64,000 nucleotides of DNA from Calliopum simillimum. Lineage: Eukaryota > Arthropoda > Insecta > Diptera > Lauxaniidae. The stretch spans positions 122,783,309 through 122,847,308 of the forward strand of contig OX638368.1 in NCBI GenBank assembly GCA_951812925.1, written 5' to 3'. A program made the position numbers and the translations under genes. Under the pieces are notes generated by a model that searched no databases, was not told where the DNA came from, and saw only the letters and a program-made list of their open reading frames with translations. Below, in pieces: positions 36,371 through 47,890 of this stretch. How positions within the stretch are numbered: position 1 is the stretch's first letter; every line of letters begins with the position of its first letter.

Positions 36371-37210
36371 GGGAGAGTCCCCGGTTGTGGCCATAGTTTA
36401 CATTTTGAGCTGTAACTTTTGACTGACAAATATTTATGCAGATATAAATATATCAATGTGAAGGTAGAAGCCTTAGGAAACTGCTGATACAAGAATATCG
36501 GTGGTTATAAAAAGTTATTCATATTTTTGTAAAGTGGTCATTTTCGACCATCGAAAATTTTGTCACCGGTTGTGGCCACCCCTTTAAAATGATGGAAAAA
36601 AATTGAATGAAGAGACTTTTCTTACTTTATCTCACGGAAAAGACATTTATTGAATTTTGACAGCTTTCAGTTCCGAAAATAAAAACAATGAGTAGTGATT
36701 AAGTCGTGAGACAAAAGAAAATTCAGAAGTATGAAAATCGTTAAAAATGGAAACTTGATTATTCACTTTCATCATCGGTTTCGCAATGCTTGCAGGTGTA
36801 ATAGCCGGCATGCATGTTAGCGCACTTCAAATGGACCGGTTGGTGGCACACGTTGCATTCGATGGAGTTTTAGGCGGTTAATTTAATGGGCAATAGCTCC
36901 ATGCATAGAATGCAAAAATCGAGATCGTCTTCTTCATCATCAAATAAAAGAGCCTTTTTGGCACTGGCCCGTTTGGGATTGGCCCGTTTAGCCACTGGTT
37001 CGACTGGTGTTTTCGTAGTTGCTCGCTTAGCAGGTCTCTTTCCTCGTGTTTGCTTAGTTTCCTGGGCTTTCTGCTTGGCAGAAAGCATACATGCATCACG
37101 ATAACCTCTTATGATGGTTATGTTTACATAAACAACTGTATTTAACAGTTTTGCAAACGAATACGCCCCTTTGAGCGATCAAAAATGGGTGGCCACAACC
37201 GGTGACATTT
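36371..37210 (-). mobile_element. pogo-like element relic within the MITE
   Basis: Left end GGGGAGAGTCCCCGGTTGTG then GCCA. CACCGGTTGTGGCCACCC (36565) and GGGTGGCCACAACCGGTG (37189) are inverted copies. It contains only the 3' coding part of a transposase (36762-37088). True right end not fixed. Confidence 0.5.
36762..37088 (-). pseudogene. C-terminal PHD-like finger of a pogo-type transposase
   Basis: Begins MLSAKQKAQETKQ, passes a Lys/Pro/Arg-rich linker and an acidic patch (FDDEEDDLDF), then cysteine pairs CILC, CNVC, a histidine-cysteine in HLKC and a last pair CKHC, ending DDESE stop. The order C2, C2, HC, C2 is that of the zinc finger at the end of many pogo/jerky-type transposases. 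One stop codon (TAA) lies inside the finger. The DNA-binding and DDE parts are absent. Confidence 0.65.
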
Positions 37211-38146
37211 TGGTAGCCACTACCAAAATCAATGTACCAAAATGTCCAAAGACACCTCAGTACATCGTAACATCCCATTATGGGATGTCAGTAGTACTTA
37301 CTCTATTATAAATACCCAATTCGACTGTCGAGCAGGAATTATTTAAGCAGTAGATGACATAGTCATATTGAGAATCATAAACACACAGAATAAACACAAA
37401 TTAAAATTTATTTTTTGATAAACAATCACAAAATAGCTTGAATTAAGCAAAAAATGGGCTTATTTTTTTTTTTTTTTTGATAAACAAGTACAAAATGGCA
37501 TGCATTGAGAACAACTGGTCTTAGTTATCTAACTTTATTATTATGCCCAAATTTGGGCTTGAATTGCGAACAAGTTGGGCGTATTTTGGGATGATTTTAT
37601 GCTATATTGGGCTTAATTCTGAATATTTAATTTAAGAACGATTTGAGCTAGATCTTAGAACATTTTTTTCTCTCCGTATAATATCGACACCACACATGCT
37701 TCCTGGTCGGCCCTTTTCTCTTTGCAGCAAAAGAAAATACTTGTCCTCATGAATTTACATCGTTTCCAGTGCATCCGGAGCAGCGTTATTAAATATAAAG
37801 CTTTCGATCTTTTTTTCGTTTTGTCGGTACTTTTCGTATGAACCGTGTCTGTCCTTCGACAATTGTTGCCACTCTGCGTGTAGTTCTCCATTTTTTTCAC
37901 GCAGTTGTTTTCGGTCATCGAGGGAATGTTTGCTTTTCGCCAAAAATCACGAGTAGCATTAATGGTGTATTTCATGCTGGCTTTTACACTCACTTTTTCC
38001 ACACGCACTTTTTAAAAAAACAATTGAAGAACTTGCTTCATACTCGGCAACTTTGCGCCATTTATAGAACTTTCACATTTTCCCACCAAAAATATTGTCA
38101 TCATCAAATCGAGTTTTTTCTGAGATGAACCTGATGTCGAAGCCAT

Positions 38147-38527
38147 TTTATCAATTAAAACTCAAATAATTATCTAAATAATTGCCACTATATTCTTTCA
38201 TTACTTCACTTTGACTGAAATTATGGGTTCACGATATTCAAATTTATCGGCTAGTACTTAGTTGTATAAATTGTTAGCAAGATTCTTATGAAGTTTTAGC
38301 ATTTCGTATTTCTGAGGGATTCGATTTTATAGTGTGTCGTACTATTTCACCCGACTTTAGACTTTATGAGCTTATTGAAAAGGGGATTGTATGTAGTTTT
38401 TGATAAAAGATAGCTATGATTGAGTTTTGTGGTCGCAAATATTATGTATTAAAAAAAACAAAAATGTACCGATTCCGGAATTTTTGCTGGGTGAAGAAGC
38501 ATTTGAAAAATAGATTAGAGAGGTCGA
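38147..38527. other. Unannotated stretch
   Basis: Nothing recognised between the transposase relic and the TTAA-flanked element. Confidence 0.4.
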
Positions 38528-38531
38528 TTAA

Positions 38532-39460
38532 CCCTTTCAGGACCATAGGGACATATGTGTCCCAAGACAAAAATAAATTATATTTAAAAAAGTAAGAAAC
38601 CGATATATGTAATTTTGACATTTATCAGTTCCTAAACGCTTCCTCCATTCCTATTAAAGCTGACAACACCATCAGAAGCACCGTTATTTTTGTATGATCA
38701 TTCCAATGTGACAGTTTGTGTAGTGAACTATTGTTATACTTTACAGCAGAATTTATAGGTGTTAAATTGTTTTTAATCATATTATAGTGTGAAATAATTG
38801 TTGATATGTAAATAAATTGTTGTTTTATACATTTATTGAACCATTATATAAGTTGAGTATATTGATAAATCATAAAATTCAAAATGAGACACCGGTGTCC
38901 CTATGGTCGTAAAGGGAGACTTTTCAACTCACTTTTGTACTACAATTTTACCAATTTCACAGGCAATCAAAATAAAAAAATTTAATGAACCTGTTAGTAG
39001 ACATATGTGCTGGAACGTACTTTTTGACACTAAATTCAAATCTGAGGCCAGAATTGCTCATATACTTCAGGATTTTGAGATATCCGTGCTTGAAGCTAAG
39101 AAAGCGCTGTTTTCAATCTTGCGCTGTAGTTCCAGGAGATGGTTTATTTCAATTCTTTTGGTGGCATCAAATAGCCCTAATCTTACTTATCAAACCATAC
39201 CTTTAAATTTTTTCAATTGGACCCTTACTTTCCGAGTTATCACCCTTTGAAATAAGGGCATATTTTCCCCATATAAAAATGTATGGGGAAAAAGTCTCCC
39301 TTAACGACCATAGGGACACATATGTCCCAGAAAATTCCAGAAAAACCGTTAAAATTTTTTGAATTTTTATTTTAAAATATCTTTTCTGGACGCCCAATAG
39401 ACCATTATAAATAGCTAACATGGTTTCATAAGCTCCCAAATCCTTACGGTCCTGGAAGGG
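38532..39460. mobile_element. piggyBac-type non-autonomous element (TTAA target)
   Basis: TTAA at 38528-38531 and at 39461-39464 flank ends CCCTTTCAGGACC and GGTCCTGGAAGGG. Both the TTAA duplication and ends starting CCC are marks of piggyBac transposons. Just inside, CATAGGGACATATGTGTCCC recurs inverted at about 39307, and further GGTGTCCCTATGGTCG copies lie near 38893. The 115-codon frame at 38903-39250 shows no transposase motif. Length 929 bases. Confidence 0.82.
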
Positions 39461-39718
39461 TTAAGGCTCATTATGTAGAATACCTATATTTAATACAAGA
39501 CGAAAAGGGAGGAAAGCATATTCTATGGTTTTGAAATTTTTTATGATTTTTAAATTTTTTGTGATTTTCAAGTTTTTTTCGTACTTCTAAGGGTTTGATG
39601 TTCTCGTATGACGTGTTTTTTCCACCGATTTCAGAAATCTTGGATTACTTAGAAAGTTAAATGTATATTCTTTATGATTATAGACAATTTAAAAATATTA
39701 AATTGAGTTTTGTGGTTA
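39461..39718. other. Unannotated stretch
   Basis: Short AT-rich spacer with repeated TTTTTGTGATTTT words. Confidence 0.3.
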
Positions 39719-40710
39719 TCTATATATATAAAAATGACTGTGTGTCTGTCTGAAGCATTATCACTCAGAAACCATTCGTCCAATTGAGCTGAAAATTTGG
39801 AAATGAGTATATATTAGGTATGGGAATGTTTTATGCTATACACGAAGTTTTCCGAAGACCACCCGAAGGCTTAGTAGTCAAAACGAAGAATATCTAGGAA
39901 TACGAGAGGAAAAATATCTATGGCAAGCTTTCAACAAGTTTTAACTGAAAGTTTTTTGGAACACCCGAAGTTTGCCAAAGGTCACCCGAGGGCTTCATAG
40001 TCAAAACGAAGAATATCTAGGTATACGAGAGGGAAAAAATCTATAGTGAACCATCAACAAACTTCAATTGATAGTTTTTTGGAACACCCGATGGTTCCCA
40101 AAGGTCACCCAAAGGCTTCATAATCAAAACGAAGAATATCTTGGTACACGAGAGGGAACAAATCTACGGTGAACTATCAACAAACTTTAATTGATAGTTT
40201 TTTGGAATACCCGAAGTTTGCCGAAGGTCACCCGAGGGCTTTATAGTCAAAACGAAGAATATCTAGGTATACGAGAGGGAAAAAATCTATAGTGAACCAT
40301 CAATAAACTTTAATTGATAGTTTTTTGGAACACCAGATGGTTCCCGAAGGCTTTGTAATCAAAACGAAGAACATTTTGGTATACGAGAGTTTTTTGGAAT
40401 ATCCGATGCTTCCCGAAGGTCACCCGAAGGCTTCATAGTCAAAACGAAGAATATCTAGATGTACTACAGGAAAAACAGCTAAGGCAAACTATCAACAAGC
40501 CTTAATTGATGGTTTCCTGGGACACTCCAGCTATGCCATTGCTAATTTTTAAGATGGTTTGAAATGAAATTAACTTTCTCAAAATACCTAAATTTTTATT
40601 GGTGACGTGGCAGTGCCGTAAATCAAAATTTTATCCCTTTATACCTTCTAAGCTATTGGGAATCAAAAAACAAAACAAACATGCCTAGCGGAGCGGGCAA
40701 AGAAGGCTAG
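39719..40710 (+). mobile_element. Non-autonomous Helitron with internal tandem units
   Basis: Begins A|TCTATATATATAAAAATGAC and ends AAGAAGGCTAG|T. From about 39840 to 40520 it holds some six copies of a 116-123 base unit (last one shortened to about 80) with ACGAGAGGGAAAAAATC, TTGATAGTTTTTTGGAACAC and GTCAAAACGAAGAATATC. A stray unit remains at 43935-43995. No Rep/helicase coding. Confidence 0.75.
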
Positions 40711-41509
40711 TTTAACATAAAAATACGTAAAAAAAGTCAATTTTCTGCATTTTTCCTAATAAAGAAATCAAAAAATTTCATAATTATTTTTAACCCAAAC
40801 TACATATTTTTCCGTGCGGAAACTTTAACTTTTCCACAATTTTCCATTATGGGCCACTGTAGTGTCTTTAGTATTTTTCACATAATTTAACATAAAAATT
40901 AGTTATTTCTTAAAAACTAAATGGCGATAAAAGCACTTTATATCCATTATCAAAGTTCTAAAAAAGCGTAACTAAAAAATCAAAATTTCCGCACATTTTG
41001 CAAATCTTAACTTTAGTCGTATTTTTGTTGTATACTGACAGTGATATGTAGAAAAGTTATTTTCGCTTTTATGGCAAAGTTTCAGTTAATGACCAGAATG
41101 TTTGCCCTTTTGGCAGCTGAATAAAATAATTGCTAAGAAACTGGAAACATTTTTCGCACTTGATTAAGTAAATTGAAGGTCCTTGGATTTATTTTATTCG
41201 ATCATGGATACAATGACAAAGCCAGCGTTTAATTACAATCAGCCGTCAAATAAGTGAGGTGCGTTAGTTAACCACACATGTGAAGTTTTATGCCCACATA
41301 AAATGATTAAGTGCAACAAAAAAGAAAATCCTTTGTGAAACAAAATGAAAGCTAAATTAACCAAAAGTATAGTACTTATATGTACATTAAGCCGGGTCAA
41401 TTTGTTGGGAAGGCAAAAAATTCGCAAAGAGTATAGCAACAAAAAAATCGATGGAAAATTCTAAGAAACTTTGCCCAAGAAGCCATGGGTCAAAAATCAA
41501 AATCGAGTC
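40711..41509. other. Unannotated stretch
   Basis: AT-rich; part of 40740-40860 shares words with 34590-34790 in the opposite sense, probably another dispersed repeat. Confidence 0.35.
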
Positions 41510-41681
41510 GCCGTAAATTGCATTGAAGTTTGGATGGAGTACTTTAAAATAAAATACAAAAAAATAAAAAATTCAAAAAAAATAAAAAAATTTTATATGA
41601 AATTATCAAAATATTTTGATTTTTTTTTTTTTTGTATTGTATTTTAAAGTACTCTATCCAAACTTCAACGCAATTTACGGC
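41510..41681. mobile_element. Palindromic MITE (172 bases)
   Basis: GCCGTAAATTGCATTGAAGT at the left and near-perfect inverted ACTTCAACGCAATTTACGGC at the right; arms of about 40 bases around an A/T-run centre. Confidence 0.75.
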
Positions 41682-43018
41682 TGGTTACCTTAAATGCAAG
41701 GTTAAATTTTCAACGTAAAACGCACCGAACTAAAGTTGAACGAAGAGGTATGGTTATTTTGACATTTATTCTTAGAACTTTCACATATGGAGATAGCCGA
41801 GATCGGCTTGCTAATTGGCCCACCCTATTATACATATTTTTAAAAATATTTGATATGTTGCTTGTATCAATTATTATGCCAGAACTTATGCGGAACAAAG
41901 TAATCCCACAACATCAAATCGGATGTTTCAAATTGTGTTTGCTTTTTATAAAGTAAAACCTACTGGAACGCTTGGCCCTCTACAAAACTTTCGCCCAACA
42001 CTGATCCAAGTTCATAAAAGAAGGGCATATGCATTTACTTTAAGTGCATGTAGTAAAAACATGTTACGAAATGTACTGTTTTTTAAGGCATTTTTAAGTC
42101 TTTTTCTTTTTCAATTTTAATGCCTGTTGAATAACAATTACCTCAAATTAAAGAAAAAAAATCACCATGACACAAATTTTATTGTTAACTTAAAATTCGC
42201 GATTACATACATAACAATGTACATCCAAATGAGAGTGACTCATTCACATGACAATCCGTTTTAAAATAGAAATTCATTTACATTGCTTGTTACTTTTCCT
42301 ATTCATAATTAAAGATTGGTTGACAAGAAAAATTACAAATTCTTTATTTTTCTTTCTTAGAAACTTTTTTTGACCTCAATTTTATTTATGATGTTTGTTT
42401 GCGCCTTAGTAACCTCATTCTATTGCTAACGTCAATCTATTCAATTACCTTAGGACAACAAAATTTTCAAGGACTTCCATTCATTCGTTCCATTTAAAAA
42501 AAATTAAGAACATGTACTACTCAAAGTTGTGTAACATAAATAACCCTTGCAGAGTTTTAAAATTTTTTTTTTAACAAATCAAATTGTAATGCAGTGTTGT
42601 CGTAAGTTTGCAGATTCAGCATAAGAATTTCTGTAAATTTTCACTAAAAAAAACTTTGAAAAAAATGGATAAGTTCACGAATTAACTTCAATTTGGTCCC
42701 TCAATAAGCAAATAAAAGAGGCTGGATCATGCATTAATTTGACAAAAATTTTGTGTGCAGCTCATAAAGCGAAGCTGGCATGGGAAAGTTTTTCTCTGTA
42801 TGTGAAACATCCAGTAATCTTACAATTTTAACCAACATGTTCTACGCTCTTTGGAATTGAAAAAGATTGCTGCTGACTACATTTTGAGACTGCTCAAAAT
42901 TCCATAATTTAAATTTACACTAAGGCGAAACGTTCTTGTATCGTGGAAAGTATTGGTTCTTTGTTTCGAAACTGGATATCTCAATTACTAAATAAAAAGC
43001 TTGAAAAGCTTAAAATTG
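41682..43018. other. Unannotated stretch
   Basis: Two overlapping short frames at 41710-42120 show no domain. No element ends recognised. Confidence 0.35.
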
Positions 43019-43133
43019 ATTTAATTTTTTGTTGCTGTATTGCTGAGTACTGCCACTAAAGAGGGATCACAAGGGACCAGCAGAATGGTCTAAATGGAAG
43101 TCCATTTACATGTGAGCTGACAATGCCCTCACA

Positions 43134-43681
43134 ACCTAACCTAACCTAACCTAATCTAACCTAACCTAACATAACCTAACCTAACCTAACCTAACCTAAC
43201 CTAACCTAACCTAACCTAACCTAACCTAACCCAACCTAACGTAACCTAACCTAACCTAACCTAACCTAACCTAACCTAACCTAACCTTACCTAACCTAAC
43301 CTAACCTAACCTAACCTAACCTAACCTAACCTAACCTAACCTAACCTAACCTAACCTAACCTAACCTAACCTAACCTAACCTAACCTAACCTAACCTAAC
43401 CTAACCTAACCTAACCTAACCTAACCTAACCTAACCTAACCTAACCTAACCTAACCTAACCTAACCTAACCTAACCTAACCTAACCTAACCTAACCTAAC
43501 CTAACCTTACCTAACCTAACCTAACCTAACCTAACCTAACCTAACCTAACCTAACCTTACCTAACCTAACCTAACCTAACCTAACCTAACCTAACCTAAC
43601 CTAACCTAACCTTACCTAACCTAACCTAACCTAACCTAACCTAACCTAACCTAACCTAACCTAACCTAACCTAACCTAACC
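43134..43681. repeat. (CCTAA)n / (TTAGG)n array, about 109 units
   Basis: About 546 bases of pure five-base CCTAA repeat with few variants (CTAAT, ATAAC, CCAAC, GTAAC and several CTTAC). On the complementary strand the unit is TTAGG, the ancestral insect telomere repeat. A sequence ending GCTGACAATGCCCTCACAA abuts the left side and the array ends abruptly before GAATTTTGTATGGG. Confidence 0.97.
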
Positions 43682-45626
43682 TGAATTTTGTATGGGAGGT
43701 AGAAAAAAGAATAGTATTTTGAGGAGAAAAAAGCTATGAGTATGATGACGCAGAAGAAGAAGGCATTAGTATTTTGATGTTTAAAAAATCGGAAAAAATT
43801 AATTTTTCGCCGCGTAAGGTGTAAAATATCAAGGCCGCGGGTCATTTTTGCGTCACTTTTCGTTACATCTCACTATATTTCACAAAGCATAGAAGTTATT
43901 TCGTAGGAAGGTATAGAACGTAAAAACCATTGATTGATAGTTTTCTGGTACATCCGAAGGCTTCATAGTCAAAACGACGAAGGTCTAGATGTTCAATTGA
44001 TGTCACGACTACTTTTGAAATATAGTTTCACTTCTTTCACGTGTACTGACTTGCATGCGTGTTTTTTTTCTTTGTTTTTTTTTTAACAATAATAACCATG
44101 AAATTAATATGAGTTTTATTTTTACTTTAATTAAATTACTTTCCTGAATCAATGAAAAGGCTTATTGTAATCTTTGATATAACAACACCTGGACAAATAG
44201 CATTCCTTGTAGGAATGGGCGTATTTGACGACGATGGATGACATTTGGTACGTATGTAATAGCAATAGTTAGTATTTAATAACAACTTTAATTCAAAAGA
44301 GCTACCAAAAAATCGAAACAAGGAAAAGAAAGTTTAAAATTTAAATCAAAATATCAAAAAATAAAAATAAAGTCTATTCTCCTAAATTCAAAAAAAAAAA
44401 ATATTAATAAAATTCTGCTCATAATACTTGTTACATTTCCAAAATTATTTATCTATAAAAGATTTTATGTTGCACATTAAAAGCGAAAATTTCCAGCTTT
44501 CACTTAAAGATGAAAAGATTGAGTTTAATAGAAAAAACAAAAAAAAAAAAAAAATAATAATAATAATTCATTGTCAGATTGAAAAAGATAAGATTTTACG
44601 ATTATGAACTGTTAAAATCTTAATATGTGTTCCAGTGGTTCCTACAGTTCCACCAATGTGTGGGTGTGCTCTGTAATTATTTATGTTAGTTGTCTTTGCC
44701 GGCTGACTAGACAATTCTCTTGCAATTACCACTGGTACTCAACATTTTCGCATTAACCAAATTTTATTTAAAGGAATATTTCCAATCTGATATCTGGTCG
44801 GTAGTTTTAGCACGCGGCAATTACTTTCAAATTGCGTAAACAATTACGTCTGTCCGATTCATTGCTGCGAGTAATTTCACTGTGCGCAGACATGGAAGAT
44901 TCAGCCTATTGAAGTACACTACGTACGACTCATATAGCGCAGACAATAAAATTTTACGTTAACAATTTCTTTTGTTGTATTTTCCAGTAGTAGGCACTTC
45001 TTGCTTTATTTTCTTGTCACTTAATGTTTATTTATAAGCAACAAATTATAAGATGGCACTAACGCCCCTTTCTTTAATTCTTTGTAAATATTCATTAGCT
45101 GATATTGTGCTGTTTTTTTTTTTTTACTCTACATAAAATTGTAATCAAATTGACATACATCATTCTAATTAGACAAGCATTTGAAATGCAATTTAAAAAT
45201 TGAAAGGGTTGAAAGAAAAGGAGTGTTAATGTGTAAAATATAGTTAAGTTTAATGTTATTTAGAGAATTCCAAAGTGCTTAAAAAATAATGAGGATGTTG
45301 AAAATTTTCCACACGTGCGGAACTTAAAAAAAAATTCTAGAAATAGTATTTTATCGAAACTTTACTTCACTTGCACCCATTTGCCACTAAGCTATTGGGT
45401 ATTTTCATGAAGCCTTAATTTTTTGTTGCACCCGTTACATTTTAAAGTTTATTTTTAATGCTACAAGCTAAAAAAATTTTTGTACAAAATACGTAGGCTG
45501 CTCGAAAAGTTTTGGGAATCTAGTACCCCTAGTGTTTTAAGCTGCAATTATTTATGAATGTTGAAAAATTTTACATTTTTAAGGGTGAGTTTCTGAAGAC
45601 CTCATCTTTCAGTTTGCATTGTAGTA
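43682..45626. other. Unannotated stretch with one stray Helitron unit
   Basis: 43935-43995 matches the tandem unit of the 39.7 kb Helitron. The part 44600-45000 looks single-copy. No exons recognised. Confidence 0.35.
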
Positions 45627-46176
45627 GAGTAGAAAGGGGTAATGTCGTGCAGGGGGTAATGTCGTGCACTGGCTGTTTTAGCCCAAAGAATTGAATGATT
45701 TACCAACTGTTCGTAAGGTAGGGAGGGACCTGCTGACCTACAGAGCTTATGCATATAATACTAGCAATTTTCACCAGTTCGTCTCTACAGAGTAACCTTT
45801 TTTTCAAAACGCACGCTTTCGGGACGATAAAAGTGTTTTTTTATCGGGTCAGAAAAATAATTTTCCTTCCGGGAAAATATACCAGGTAAGTGTTTTCTGA
45901 AACGAAGTATCCTGCCAAAGAAAAGAAGTATTTGGTTTTGGAAAAAAATTTTGGGCTTCACCGAGTTATCGAAGTTGACCTTTAAAATGACCATTGGGGT
46001 AATGTCGTGCACATTCATTTACACAAACACAATTTCTCGCTTCACAAATGTTGTTACACATGGATGTAACCAATGAAATTATCTTTCGATCGGATGCTTA
46101 CTCGTTACATTCGCTTGAGATGTACGGCTTTACGTGCATGTCAAAGTTGAGTGCACGACATTGCCCCGTTCTACTC
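45627..46176. mobile_element. TA-flanked element C, copy 2
   Basis: GAGTAGAAAGGGGTAATGTC and inverted GACATTGCCCCGTTCTACTC, with TA on both sides. Near-identical to copy 1 at 13441 but without its internal duplication. Confidence 0.8.
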
Positions 46177-47031
46177 TACATACAGTCATTTGGTAGTTTT
46201 ACCAGGAATGTTTTCCATCATTTTTGAAAAAGAGTTGTTTCATAGATTTCGATGTACTCATTCAGAATTTCAACTTTGCCACCTTGAATCGTGTTTGCTC
46301 GCGCCACCATATTGGAAAAATGGCGTCCAGTTTTGTACAAATACTTATCTCTTTAACGGTTACTTATAGAGAAAAATATTGTGGCATAATATTGTAGCTA
46401 ATTTAATTTTCTATAAAAATTACCTTTGAATTGTTTTCATACGACTTATGACTCAGGAGATATCCTAATTCAAAATTTGAAAAAATAAGTAAATTGTGCA
46501 GGCCGCTTCTGAATAGGGAGCATTCCAGTGAAAATGGTATTTTTTAGCAGATGTTTCAGATGTATTTTTCATATGTTTTAATGGATCGAGTATATTCTAG
46601 TAAGATTAAACTTTACTATCTAAATTGATTTTTTACTAAAATCTTGGTATTAGGGTCAGTTTTTTACAGTTAAAGAAAGTGCCAAAGTTTTTTTTTTTAC
46701 TATGTATATTTTTGATCATATTCATCATTGTTTTTCTATTAAACCATGATGAGTTTCGTTACAAATTATATCTGTCGTTTAAGGTCATAGACTACTGTAT
46801 TGATAAATAGTTTTTGCAAAAACGCTATCTTGCAAACATCTGTATTATACCGCGACAAACAAAACAGTTATGGGTGTCCCGTACAAATGCATATAATAAT
46901 ATAATAATTTTCTGCCTGCACACATAACGGTTTAATTTTATTAATATTTTATTTAAAGCTAGTTACTTCGGTACTCTTAAAAAGTGCAGTAATTTTCGGA
47001 TTTTATTTTGCCTAAAGTATAATAATTATTA

Positions 47032-47890
47032 GGGTAAGGGAGGGAAATATGGACTACGCGGGTAATATGGACCACACGGTTATTTCCTATTGCATACATA
47101 GGATTTACCGTCATTCATGTTCAAACTTTATACCAATACCTAAAACTTATGTCAGTGCGATTTTAGCGTTCGGTGAAGTCGCATGTTTCTGTAAAGTTGT
47201 TTTTTCTAAAAAAGAGTTTGGTGATAATTTTTTTTAAAGTGAGTAAATTTCATTATTTCACTTTAAAGGCATGGTGTTTTTAAATAAATGGTTAATTATA
47301 TAAAGTCAGTGACTACCATTAGTAATTTATCAGCACAAATAAGTTTATTGACCACAAGAGTTTTTGATTAAAAACCATTTATTTCACCAACACGTGGTGC
47401 GGGTAATATGGACCACCAAAGAAAAAAGCCTCAAAAACAAATGTATTTATCATCTTCTTTAGATGACGAGTCTGATGGTGATTATTTGTAATTCGTAAAC
47501 TTTGAAGGAAAAGAAGATGAAAAATGGTTATACTGTAATAACTTTACTTAGAAGGTCGCCGTATAGAATTCGGGTTGAATGTGCAATCTGGCGTCCTTGG
47601 AGTCATGAGGATTGTGTTGGATGTGAAAGTGACCTTTTATATGGAACTTCTGTATCAAATGGACTATATGGTCCATATTACACTACACTTTTTTTTGACC
47701 TTCATTTTGAGTGTTTTCAGTTTTTTTCTTTTTGTTCTTTATCCTGATGAGATATGCATCTAAAAGTGAATCAGAATTAAGGTGAATTGTTTCCTTTAAT
47801 GAATGGCCTAAAATTAATTGTTTTGGTTTATGTATTTTGAGTGTTATTAAAAAAAGAATGATTGGTGGTCCATATTTCCCTCCCTTACCC
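47032..47890 (+). mobile_element. TA-flanked pogo-like element, internally deleted
   Basis: GGGTAAGGGAGGGAAATATG and its exact inverted copy at the right, each next to TA. GGGTAATATGGACCAC recurs at 47062 and 47400. It carries only the end of a transposase (47441-47740). Confidence 0.82.
47441..47740 (+). pseudogene. C-terminal acidic linker and PHD-like finger of a pogo-type transposase
   Basis: Reads SSSLDDESDGDY, a stop, FEGKEDEKWLYCNNFT, then after a frame change VECAIWRPWSHEDCVGCESD. The spacing of WLYC, VECAI, SHEDC and later residues fits the zinc finger at the end of pogo-type transposases, with the second cysteine of one pair changed to tryptophan. Not functional. Confidence 0.5.

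Larger units (their letters stand above)
36126..37679. mobile_element. MITE with ACGGAGAGAA ends, inserted in the transposase relic
   Basis: Left ACGGAGAGAATTTTGAGCT and right TTTTTTTCTCTCCGT. Inside, GTGATTGTTTATCAAAAA (36219) pairs with TTTTTTGATAAACAATCAC (37413), and GTACTTGTTTATAAAAAA (36313) with TTTTTTGATAAACAAGTAC (37473). A pogo-like relic (about 36371-37210) sits in its middle. Confidence 0.6.
35560..38146 (-). pseudogene. Relic of an arthropod-dispersed transposase-like gene, interrupted by a MITE
   Basis: Starts with ATG at 38144-38146 (MASTSGSSQKKLDLMM), then LPSMKQVLQLFF, a frameshift, VKASMKYTINATRDFWRKA, another shift, EKKIESFIFNNAAPDALE and KGRPGSMCGVDI. The reading stops where a MITE begins (37679) and resumes beyond 36126 with LARKQKRKANHLE, then after a large internal gap EQFKMTASELKTI, FGYMSDVNAPRQYL, KMRNHLWYLSEEAVALGFFD and IPKRLSATVEQLKSYANKD to about 35560. 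From memory, insect genomes carry many uncharacterised multi-copy proteins with these blocks in this order; I cannot name the superfamily. Function not claimed. Confidence 0.6.

Noticed and set aside
38903..39250. 115-codon frame inside the piggyBac-type element
   Set aside because: No DDD catalytic or zinc-finger motifs of piggyBac transposase; overlaps repeat similarity to foldback family G.
43134..43681. Array as a CRISPR-like or coding repeat
   Set aside because: Five-base pure microsatellite with no spacers; not coding.
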